A stretch of DNA of 64,000 nt from Micromonospora_G sp040676775 (GTDB taxonomy: Bacteria; Actinomycetota; Actinomycetes; Mycobacteriales; Micromonosporaceae), in contig NZ_JBFAPP010000013.1 in NCBI RefSeq assembly GCF_040676775.1, positions 1 to 64,000 on the forward strand. The letters are read 5' to 3'. The notes under the pieces were generated by a model that made no database searches, was not told the origin of the DNA, and saw only the letters and a list, made by a program, of their open reading frames with translations. The position numbers and the translations under genes were made by a program. Shown piece by piece: positions 34,336-41,362 of this stretch (position 1 is its first letter; the number at the start of each line of letters is the position of its first letter).

Positions 34336-35331
34336 ATGCCAGAGATCCTCGACCGGGCGCGTGCCCAGGTGCTCGGTGAAGGCGTCGGTCTCGACCAGGC
34401 CGGTGTGCTCGCCGTGTTGCGCCTTCCCGACGAGCACCTGTCCGCCGCCCTGCAACTCGCCCACGACGTGCGGATGCGCTGGTGCGGGCCGGAGGTCGAG
34501 GTCGAGGGCATCGTCTCGCTGAAGACCGGCGGCTGCCCGGAGGACTGCCACTTCTGCTCCCAGTCGGGGCTGTTCGCCTCCCCGGTCCGCTCGGTCTGGC
34601 TGGACATCCCGTCGCTGGTCGAGGCGGCGAAGCAGACCGCGAAGACCGGTGCGACCGAGTTCTGCATCGTCGCCGCGGTACGCGGCCCGGACGCGCGGCT
34701 GATGAAGCAGATGCGCGAGGGTGTGGCCGCGATCCGGGCGGAGGTGGACATCCAGGTCGCCGCCTCGCTCGGCATGCTCAACCAGGAGCAGGTCGACGAG
34801 CTTGTCGACATGGGCGTGCACCGCTACAACCACAACCTGGAGACCTGCCGGTCGTACTTCCCGAACGTGGTGACCACGCACTCCTTCGAGGAGCGGTGGG
34901 AAACCCTGCGGATGGTGCGCGAGTCCGGCATGGAGGTCTGCTGCGGCGGCATCCTGGGGCTGGGTGAGTCGGTGGAGCAGCGGGCCGAGTTCGCGGTACA
35001 GCTCGCCGAGCTGGACCCGCACGAGGTGCCGCTGAACTTCCTCAACCCGCGGCCGGGCACCCCGCTCGGCGACCAGCCGGTGGTGGAGGGCAAGGACGCG
35101 CTGCGGGCGATCGCCGCGTTCCGGCTGGCGATGCCGCGTACGATCCTGCGGTTCGCCGGTGGCCGGGAGATCACGCTCGGTGACCTCGGCACCCGTGACG
35201 GCCTGCTCGGCGGCATCAACGCGGTGATCGTCGGCAACTACCTGACCACCCTGGGCCGTCCGGCAACCGCCGACCTGGACCTGCTCGACGAGCTGAAGAT
35301 GCCGGTCAAGTCCCTCTCCGCGACGCTCTGA
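34336..35331 (+). CDS. bioB: Biotin synthase
   Basis: A 331-residue radical SAM enzyme that inserts sulfur into dethiobiotin. The radical SAM cluster motif is Cys67-x3-Cys71-x2-Cys74 in CPEDCHFCSQ. Other family signs are FCIVAAVRGP, YNHNLETCRSYFP, CCGGILGLGES and LNFLNPRPGTPL. The ATG at 34336 is six bases after TAGGGT, so the mRNA is likely leaderless. It is followed after 14 bases by a small cysteine-rich gene of the BsaP type. Confidence 0.96.
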   Translation: MPEILDRARAQVLGEGVGLDQAGVLAVLRLPDEHLSAALQLAHDVRMRWCGPEVEVEGIVSLKTGGCPEDCHFCSQSGLFASPVRSVWLDIPSLVEAAKQTAKTGATEFCIVAAVRGPDARLMKQMREGVAAIRAEVDIQVAASLGMLNQEQVDELVDMGVHRYNHNLETCRSYFPNVVTTHSFEERWETLRMVRESGMEVCCGGILGLGESVEQRAEFAVQLAELDPHEVPLNFLNPRPGTPLGDQPVVEGKDALRAIAAFRLAMPRTILRFAGGREITLGDLGTRDGLLGGINAVIVGNYLTTLGRPATADLDLLDELKMPVKSLSATL

Positions 35332-35345
35332 GCGACGGTGTCACG

Positions 35346-35564
35346 GTGGTTGCAAGCGGAACTGATCCGGTGACGGCGACAACGGCGGTGTGGTGCGACC
35401 GGTGTGGCCGGTCGACCGGGGACGGTTCGCACGAGAGCTGCGCGGCGGCCCGCGCGCTGGAGCCGCCCCGGTTCTGCCCGCGGTGCCGGCGCCGGATGAA
35501 GGTGCAGGTCCTGCCGACCGGCTGGTCCGCCGTCTGTGTGGAGCACGGCGAAACCCACCAGTGA
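35346..35564 (+). CDS. bsaP: Biotin synthase auxiliary protein BsaP-like
   Basis: A 72-residue protein with six cysteines: Cys17 and Cys20 (WCDRC), Cys32, Cys44 and Cys47 (FCPRC), and Cys64. The gene follows bioB in many actinobacteria, and its product (Rv1590 in Mycobacterium tuberculosis) supports biotin synthase activity, probably by helping its iron-sulfur cluster. Position and cysteine pattern match. The GTG at 35346 lacks a strong ribosome site and may be translated by coupling to bioB. Confidence 0.75.
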   Translation: MVASGTDPVTATTAVWCDRCGRSTGDGSHESCAAARALEPPRFCPRCRRRMKVQVLPTGWSAVCVEHGETHQ

Positions 35565-35612
35565 GCGGGCGGTTCGCCGAGTTCTCCGGTTGAGCCGTAT
35601 TCGGCCGGCGGC

Positions 35613-37304
35613 CTACCGCGAGCGGCGGTGGTGTCGGCGGATCAGGAAGATCGGCAGTACGACGATCGCGGTGAGGATCCAGGAGAAGACCACCAGGCCC
35701 CAGATGAAGCCGTCCGCCTCCTCGGTCACGAACGCGCCGAGCGTCATCAGCAGCGCGAACCCGCCGACGCCGACGGTGGCTAGCCCGCTCAGCACCAGAC
35801 CCACCACGGCCAGCCAGCCGTACGGCCGCAGCGGCGGCTTCGCCACCGGTTGGACCGGCGCCGGTACGGGGATCGCCTCCGGGGCCCTGGCCGGCATGTC
35901 GACCCGCAGCCTGGCCGGGATCCGGTCGTCGAGCAGCCGAACCGTGTCCGGGTGCAACTGGAACAGGGTCGGCTCGATCCGCATCCCGATACCGTCCAGC
36001 CCGATCACCTGGCGGGCGCCGTCCGGCCAGGCCAGCAGGGCTGCGGTCTCGATGTAGGGGACGCTCAGCGGCCCGCCCGGCCCGAGGTAGCTGACGCCGT
36101 CGGGGCCGAACCGCAGTTCCCCGTTGCCGTCGATCGAGGTGTACGACGTACCCGGCAGCGCGTCGGTGGAGCGGGTGGGTGCCTCGGCGAAACCGGCCCA
36201 GTCGGCGCGGCAGCCCTCCGGCACCATCAGCAGCGCCGAGGACATCACCTCTTCGGCGACCCGGTGCAGGTCGGCGACGGTGACCTGCTTCAGCTCGGCC
36301 CGGTACTCCTCCAGGCTCAGGTTGGGCGCCCCGACCAGGAGGTTGAAGGCGAAGCTCGGCAACCGGGCGGCGTGCACCGCCGCGGAGCCGAGCGCGTCGC
36401 TGACCTTGCCGACGTGCGCGTCGAGGTCGGACTGCTCGATCCGGCCGACGTTCAGCTTCGCCAGTACGTCGGCGAAACCGCCGAGTACGGCCCACTGCTT
36501 CTCCGGCAGCGCGTCGGCGAGCGCGCGGAGGCTGGCGTACTCGTGGTCGCGGGGCTCGTAGACGGCGGTGGCGGTGTAGGAGAGACCACCCTCCTGCCGC
36601 AGCGAGCGGAACAGTTCCCGTTCCAGCACCTCGGCGAAGACGCCAGCGGCGGTGTCCCGGCGGACCACCGCGTCGAGCGCGACGGCCCGGGACCCGCTGG
36701 TGAAGTAGGCGGGCGTGCTGGGCAGCGCGGACGACGGGGTGGGAACCGGGTGCCGGGTGCCCCCCGGCAGCGGCAGCCGCAGGCCGGCGGGCACCTGGGC
36801 GCCGGCAATCCAGAGCACCGCGTTCTCGCGGGTGAAGTACCGGCTCGCCCACGCCCGCAGGTCGTCCGGTTTCAGCATCGACAGCCCGAACTCCGGGTAG
36901 CTGGCCAGCCCGTGGTCACGGGCGCCGTGCCGCCACAGCGGCACCGCGTCCATCACGCCCGGCGAGCGGCTGCCCCATTCCGTACGGAGGATTTCCTTCT
37001 CCAGGTCGAACCGCTGCACCGGCAGATCGTGCAGGTTGCGGCAGACGGCGGCCAGGAAGTCGGCGATGTCCTGCTCGGAGCCCTGTAGCTGGAACCGGGT
37101 GACGGCCGGGCCGGTGGCGCCGTTGAAGTGGTAGTCGGCGAGTCCGATCGGCGCCAGCGCCAGGTGTTCCAGCAGGTGCGTGATGCCGCTGCGGGCGAGC
37201 GTCTCGTCGGCGGTGCCGACCCGGAAGGACAATGCGGCCTGCATCGGCCCGTCGGTCGGCGCGAGCAGCGTCGGTACGCCGTCCACCTCGAACTGCTGGA
37301 TCAT
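35613..37304 (-). CDS. M16-like metallopeptidase with C-terminal membrane helices
   Basis: A 563-residue protein with an M16-type zinc motif, H43-L-L-E46-H47 in GITHLLEHLALAP, near the N terminus. The rest of the first 300 residues follows the M16 fold (LEKEILRTEWG, YFTRENAVLWIAG, ERELFRSLRQEGGLSYTATAVYEP). Usual M16 enzymes have two repeated domains of about 220 residues and are soluble. Here the C-terminal part carries two membrane helices in WLAVVGLVLSGLATVGVGGF and GLVVFSWILTAIVVLPIFLI. It may be membrane-bound. The ATG at 37304 overlaps the stop of the gene before it (ATGA). Confidence 0.8.
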   Translation of the reverse strand: MIQQFEVDGVPTLLAPTDGPMQAALSFRVGTADETLARSGITHLLEHLALAPIGLADYHFNGATGPAVTRFQLQGSEQDIADFLAAVCRNLHDLPVQRFDLEKEILRTEWGSRSPGVMDAVPLWRHGARDHGLASYPEFGLSMLKPDDLRAWASRYFTRENAVLWIAGAQVPAGLRLPLPGGTRHPVPTPSSALPSTPAYFTSGSRAVALDAVVRRDTAAGVFAEVLERELFRSLRQEGGLSYTATAVYEPRDHEYASLRALADALPEKQWAVLGGFADVLAKLNVGRIEQSDLDAHVGKVSDALGSAAVHAARLPSFAFNLLVGAPNLSLEEYRAELKQVTVADLHRVAEEVMSSALLMVPEGCRADWAGFAEAPTRSTDALPGTSYTSIDGNGELRFGPDGVSYLGPGGPLSVPYIETAALLAWPDGARQVIGLDGIGMRIEPTLFQLHPDTVRLLDDRIPARLRVDMPARAPEAIPVPAPVQPVAKPPLRPYGWLAVVGLVLSGLATVGVGGFALLMTLGAFVTEEADGFIWGLVVFSWILTAIVVLPIFLIRRHHRRSR

Positions 37305-38251
37305 CGAGCGCCACCCTTCGCGTACGCCTCCGCCCGGAACTTCTGGAACTGCTCGGTCGCGTCGCCGAGGTAGCCGAACATCGCGTCGCTGCCGAGGTTG
37401 CCGAGGGCGGAGAACTGGGCTGCGGCCGCCTTGTGGTCGCCCATCAGGCCGAAGGCCATGGCGAAGGTGCCGCGTACGCCGAGCCAGCCCCAGCCGTGGC
37501 GGAATCCGGGGTGCCAGACCGAGCGTCGGGCCGCCTCCTGGATGCCCTGCCAGACCGGCATGCTGAGCAGGTACTCGCCGGCCTGCCGCGGGGTGTCCGA
37601 TTCGAGTGCCTGCTCCAGGTGCGCGGTCACCACCAGTACGCCGTGGTGCCCGCCCTCGGGCGCCGCGTTCATGCACTCGCGGGCGAAGGTGTGTGCCGCA
37701 TCCCAGGACCCGCCCCACTTCGGGCAGAGCTTCTGCAGCAGCGACTGCTGGCCGGGCAGGTGGTGCGGCTCGTGGCGGGCGAGCCGGTCGTAGCGTCGCC
37801 GCGCCTCCGACTGGCCCATCCCCAGGCCCATGGCGGTGGTGAGGCGCCAGTCCCAGGCGGTCACGTAGTCGGGGTGCCGGGCGGTGACGTCGATCAGGAT
37901 CTGCTCGGCCTGACGCAGGTACGCGTGGAACTGGTCGAACTGCTCCCGGCTGACCTGGTTGGCCCGCTTGTCCGTACGGATCTTCCAGCCGGTCACGACG
38001 AGGCAGGCGGCGAGCAGGGTGGCCGGCAGGGCTTCACCGGGCTGCCGGGCCACCACCGAGCGGAGGAAGTCCTCGATCTCCGGGAGGTCGCTGGCGTGGT
38101 TGACCAGGTGCGAGACCGTCGTCGCGTCGCGCCCGTCGAAGAGCTGTTCCACGGCCGGCCAATCGGCGCCGGTCAGCGCCGCGCGCAGCCGCTTGACCTC
38201 GGGGAAGGCGGCCCCGGGGTCGAAATCCGGCGCGGGAAGGGGGGCGGGCAT
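37301..38251 (-). CDS. Helical, TPR-like protein of unknown function
   Basis: A 316-residue soluble protein that I do not recognise by name. It looks alpha-helical and repeat-like, with tryptophan-rich segments such as WPAVEQLFDGRD, VTAWDWRLTTAMGLGMG and PKWGGSWDAAHTFAREC. It is translationally coupled to the M16-like peptidase gene, so the two products probably work together. The ATG at 38251 is six bases after TATGAT (38258-38263 on the minus strand), a leaderless arrangement; the longer frame upstream is not needed. Confidence 0.65.
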   Translation of the reverse strand: MPAPLPAPDFDPGAAFPEVKRLRAALTGADWPAVEQLFDGRDATTVSHLVNHASDLPEIEDFLRSVVARQPGEALPATLLAACLVVTGWKIRTDKRANQVSREQFDQFHAYLRQAEQILIDVTARHPDYVTAWDWRLTTAMGLGMGQSEARRRYDRLARHEPHHLPGQQSLLQKLCPKWGGSWDAAHTFARECMNAAPEGGHHGVLVVTAHLEQALESDTPRQAGEYLLSMPVWQGIQEAARRSVWHPGFRHGWGWLGVRGTFAMAFGLMGDHKAAAAQFSALGNLGSDAMFGYLGDATEQFQKFRAEAYAKGGAR

Positions 38252-38395
38252 TGCGGGATCATAGGTGATCACGATGACGGCGTGGGTCCCGTGGCGAAGC
38301 ACCGGCGACGGGTCGGATCGACAGCCGTCCACCCCGTACTCACTCGCGATATTAACGATTTGCCCACTTGAGCCCGATCTGCCTGGTTATGGTGC

Positions 38396-38424
38396 TTGAC
38401 ATCCACCAAAAAGGCGTTTAGCCA
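38396..38424 (+). promoter_or_regulatory. Promoter of the ice-binding-domain gene
   Basis: TTGACA (38396-38401), a 17-base spacer and TAGCCA (38419-38424). It lies about 75 bases upstream of the start codon. Confidence 0.6.
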
Positions 38425-38497
38425 TCAGCCGGCTGTTCGGTGCTCCCATGACCGCGGAGCCCCCTATTGCCGTCGGTGCTCATGGGAGGGCTGTTCT

Positions 38498-39535
38498 GTG
38501 GCGGGTCAAGTCACTTATCACGTTCGGCGGGCGATCCTGCCCGCATCAGCGGGGCTCGCCGCGGTTGCCGTCATCACCGCGATCGCCCTGCTGCTGGTCA
38601 ACAGCAGGGGGGCGCAGGCGGCCCAGGCCCCCGTCGGTCTCGGCACGGCGGCGAACTTCTCCGTACTCGCCGGGTCCACCGTGACCAACACCGGCCCGAG
38701 CTTCCTCGCCCAGGACCTCGGCGTCAGCCCCGGCAGCTCGGCGACCGGCTTCCCGCCCGGACTCGTCGGCGGCACCATCCACCTCGCCGACGCCGTCGCC
38801 CTCCAGGCCAAGAACGACCTCACCACCGCCTACAACGACGCCGCCGGGCGCACCCCGTTCACCAACCTTCCCGCCGAACTCGGCGGCAGCACCCTCATCC
38901 ACGGTGTGTACCGCATCGGCGCCGCCCAGCTCACCGGGCAACTCACCCTCGACTCGCAGGGCGACCCCTCGGCCGTTTTCATCTTCCAGATCGACTCGAC
39001 CCTGGTCACCGCCGCGAACAGCAGCGTCATCTTCATCAACGGGGCCTCCCCCTGCAACGTCTACTGGCAGGTCGGCAGCTCCGCCACCATCGGCACGAAC
39101 ACCGCCTTCCTCGGCAACATCCTCGCCGCGACGTCCATCACCATGAACACCGGCGCCACCCTCCAGGGCCGCGCCCTCGCCCAGACCGGCGCCGTCACCC
39201 TCGACACCAACACCATCACCGAACCCCTCTGCCTGCAGCCGACCGGCACCCCCACCACCACACCGACGGGTACGCCCACCGCGACGCCAACCGGCACCCC
39301 GACGGGTACGCCGACCGGCACCCCGACGGGTACCCCCACCGGAACGCCGACCGGACCTCCCACGGGTACACCGACCGGCGGACCCACCGTCCGGCCGACC
39401 CGTACCCACCTGCCGATCACCGGTCCCGGAGGCGGGAACACCCTGGTACCGATGCTGACCGCGGCCGGAACCGGAATGGTCGTGGTGGGCGGACTGCTCG
39501 TCTTCCTCTACCGCCGCCGAATGCACGAGTCCTGA
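38498..39535 (+). CDS. Surface-anchored DUF3494 (ice-binding family) protein
   Basis: A 345-residue exported protein. After a signal segment the DUF3494 domain begins at LGTAANFSVLAGSTVTNTGPS and continues with IHLADAVALQAKNDLTTAYN, FIFQIDSTLVTAANSS and FLGNILAATSITMNTGA. This beta-helical fold includes ice-binding proteins, and many members in mesophiles are adhesin-like. Next comes a PTGT repeat linker and LPITG, a hydrophobic stretch (AAGTGMVVVGGLLVFLY) and RRR, a sortase sorting signal. It is therefore likely tied to the cell wall. The GTG at 38498 follows GGGAGGG. No sortase gene is nearby. Confidence 0.85.
   Translation: MAGQVTYHVRRAILPASAGLAAVAVITAIALLLVNSRGAQAAQAPVGLGTAANFSVLAGSTVTNTGPSFLAQDLGVSPGSSATGFPPGLVGGTIHLADAVALQAKNDLTTAYNDAAGRTPFTNLPAELGGSTLIHGVYRIGAAQLTGQLTLDSQGDPSAVFIFQIDSTLVTAANSSVIFINGASPCNVYWQVGSSATIGTNTAFLGNILAATSITMNTGATLQGRALAQTGAVTLDTNTITEPLCLQPTGTPTTTPTGTPTATPTGTPTGTPTGTPTGTPTGTPTGPPTGTPTGGPTVRPTRTHLPITGPGGGNTLVPMLTAAGTGMVVVGGLLVFLYRRRMHES
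39240..39385 (+). repeat. PTGT-coding linker repeat
   Basis: Tandem 12-base units such as CCGACGGGTACG and variants encode PTGT up to about ten times in the stalk between the DUF3494 domain and the LPITG signal. Confidence 0.8.
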
Positions 39536-39585
39536 TCCGGCAGTCCTGATCCGGCAAGTCCTGATCCACGACTCCTGATCAGGAG
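39528..39585. repeat. Repeats at the ice-binding gene stop and CTCCTGATCAGGAG palindrome
   Basis: The unit AGTCCTGATCCGGC, which contains the stop codon, recurs three to four times after the gene. The run ends in the perfect palindrome CTCCTGATCAGGAG (39572-39585). Confidence 0.75.
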
Positions 39586-39597
39586 CGGCACGAGCCG

Positions 39598-39631
39598 GGA
39601 CAGCACACCCATCGGGTTGGGTGTGCTGTCC
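39598..39631. terminator. Perfect 14-bp stem between convergent genes
   Basis: GGACAGCACACCCA, loop TCGGGT, then the exact complement. It stands between the ice-binding-domain gene and the convergent TetR gene. Confidence 0.75.
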
Positions 39632-39653
39632 CCGTGCCGTACGGGCCTGGGAC

Positions 39654-40247
39654 TCAGAGACGACGGCGGTACGGCGCGAGCAGGAACCGCAACTGCCCGC
39701 TGACCCGCTCCCCCAGCGCCCCCCGTGGTTCGAGCGCCCAAGTGATCATCGTCCCGTTGTACGCGACGAGCAGCGCCTCGGCGAGCCCGTCGAGGTCGAC
39801 GTCGGCAGCCAACTCCCCCGCCTGCACTGCCTCCGCCAGCAGGTCACGGATCCCGGCGCGCAGGGCGGCGGTGAAGTCCCCGGCCTGCGCGTACAGCTCG
39901 GGGTCGGTGAGGTCCATCATCAGGAAGGCCACGTGGTGCGCCATCTGCTCGTGCCGATGGATGCCCCCGGTCAACCCGACCAGCACGTCCTCCAACCGCC
40001 TCAGTGCCGGCACACCGGAGGCGCACGGGTGGTGGAATGCCTGGGTGACGTCGTGCACCCCGCGCCGGGACACCGCGACCAGCAGCCCGTGCTTGGACCC
40101 GAAACGCTTGACCAGGGTGGCCGGTGACGCGCCGGTACGCTGCGCGACATCGGCCAGGGTGAGGGCTCCCGGACCGAGGTCGGCGATCGCCGAGGCGGCG
40201 GCGGCGAGGATCTGGTCGTCGGTGAACGCCAGGGGGCGGGGACTCAT
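39654..40247 (-). CDS. TetR-family repressor
   Basis: A 197-residue regulator with the helix-turn-helix LTLADVAQRTGASPATLVKRFGSK at the N terminus and a helical ligand domain. The ATG at 40247 is seven bases after TAGACT on the minus strand. It diverges from an SDR gene; the 77 bases between them contain one perfect inverted repeat covering its -35 position, so it probably represses both genes. The ligand is unknown. Confidence 0.9.
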   Translation of the reverse strand: MSPRPLAFTDDQILAAAASAIADLGPGALTLADVAQRTGASPATLVKRFGSKHGLLVAVSRRGVHDVTQAFHHPCASGVPALRRLEDVLVGLTGGIHRHEQMAHHVAFLMMDLTDPELYAQAGDFTAALRAGIRDLLAEAVQAGELAADVDLDGLAEALLVAYNGTMITWALEPRGALGERVSGQLRFLLAPYRRRL

Positions 40248-40263
40248 GGACGGCAGTCTAGTT

Positions 40264-40291
40264 GATAGTAAATGAACCAGCATTTACTATC
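40264..40291. promoter_or_regulatory. TetR operator between divergent TetR and SDR genes
   Basis: GATAGTAAATG, six bases, CATTTACTATC: perfect 11-base arms. It is AT-rich in a GC-rich setting and stands in the shared promoter gap. Confidence 0.8.
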
Positions 40292-40324
40292 GGCAACGCA
40301 CCCGACGGAAGGCAGGCAGGCCCG

Positions 40325-41236
40325 ATGAGCACTCCCGAACAGCCCCTGACCGGACAGGTCGCTTTGGTCGCGGGCGGCACCCGGGGCGGCGGCCGGGGCA
40401 TCGCCGTACAACTCGGCGCGGCCGGCGCGACCGTCTACGTCACCGGACGCAGCAGCCAGGCCGGGCGCTCGGACATGGACCGCCCGGAGACCATCGAACA
40501 GACCGCCGAGCAGGTCACCGCCGCCGGTGGCACCGGCATAGCGGTCCGGGTCGACCACGGTCAACCCGACCAGGTCCGGGCCCTGGTCGACCGGATCGCC
40601 GCCGAGCAGGACGGCCGGCTGGACATCCTGGTCAACTGCGTCTGGGGCGGCGACCCGCTGACCGACTGGACGAACCCGCTCTGGCAGCAGGACCTCGACA
40701 CCGGCCTGCGGCTGCTGCGCCGGGCCGTCGACACCCACATCATCACCAGCCGCTACGCGCTACCGCTGCTCGTCGCGCGTGGGCGCGGGCTGGTGGTCGA
40801 GGTGACCGACGGCAACACGGCCCGCTACCGGGGCAGCGTCTTCTACGACCTGGCCAAGTCCGCCGTCATCCGCCTGGCCGTGGCCCAGGCCGCCGAACTG
40901 CGGCCGTACGGGGTGACGGCGGTTGCCATCACCCCGGGTTTCCTGCGCTCGGAAGCCGTACTCGACCATTTCGGGGTGAGCGAGGCGAACTGGCGGGACG
41001 CGATCGCCCAGGACCCGCACTTCGCCGAGTCCGAGACTCCGGCGTACCTCGGTCGGGCCGTCGCCGCCCTGGCCGCCGACCCGGAGGTGCTGGCCCACAC
41101 CGGCCGGGCCCTCTCCACCGCCGCCCTCTACCCCAAGTACGGCTTCACCGACCTCGACGGCACCCAACCCGACTTCCCCGCCTACTGGGCCAAAGCCCTG
41201 GAAGCCGAACACGGCCCCCTCGGCACCCCCCTCTAG
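40325..41236 (+). CDS. Short-chain dehydrogenase
   Basis: A 303-residue SDR. The nucleotide motif is GGTRGGGRGIA and the segment LDILVNCVWGG replaces the usual NNAG. The tyrosine and lysine of the active site are in VFYDLAKSA. The layout matches the DHRS1-type long SDRs. The ATG at 40325 follows GGAAGG. It shares a TetR operator with the divergent repressor, so it is probably induced by the molecule that the repressor senses. Confidence 0.85.
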   Translation: MSTPEQPLTGQVALVAGGTRGGGRGIAVQLGAAGATVYVTGRSSQAGRSDMDRPETIEQTAEQVTAAGGTGIAVRVDHGQPDQVRALVDRIAAEQDGRLDILVNCVWGGDPLTDWTNPLWQQDLDTGLRLLRRAVDTHIITSRYALPLLVARGRGLVVEVTDGNTARYRGSVFYDLAKSAVIRLAVAQAAELRPYGVTAVAITPGFLRSEAVLDHFGVSEANWRDAIAQDPHFAESETPAYLGRAVAALAADPEVLAHTGRALSTAALYPKYGFTDLDGTQPDFPAYWAKALEAEHGPLGTPL

Positions 41237-41267
41237 CCCCCACCCCCACCCCGCCCACCCCAGCGCA

Positions 41268-41321
41268 CTAATACAGAGAATGAGTGGTGATCCGCGGATA
41301 ACCCCTCATTCTCTGTATTAG
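41268..41321. terminator. 17-bp inverted repeat between convergent SDR and cellulase genes
   Basis: CTAATACAGAGAATGAG (41268-41284) and its perfect complement (41305-41321), with a 20-base spacer. It is AT-rich in its arms and sits between two converging genes. Confidence 0.8.
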
Positions 41322-41362
41322 GGCCGGCCTCGGCCCGGCGCGGGGGCGGGGGCGGGGCGGGG

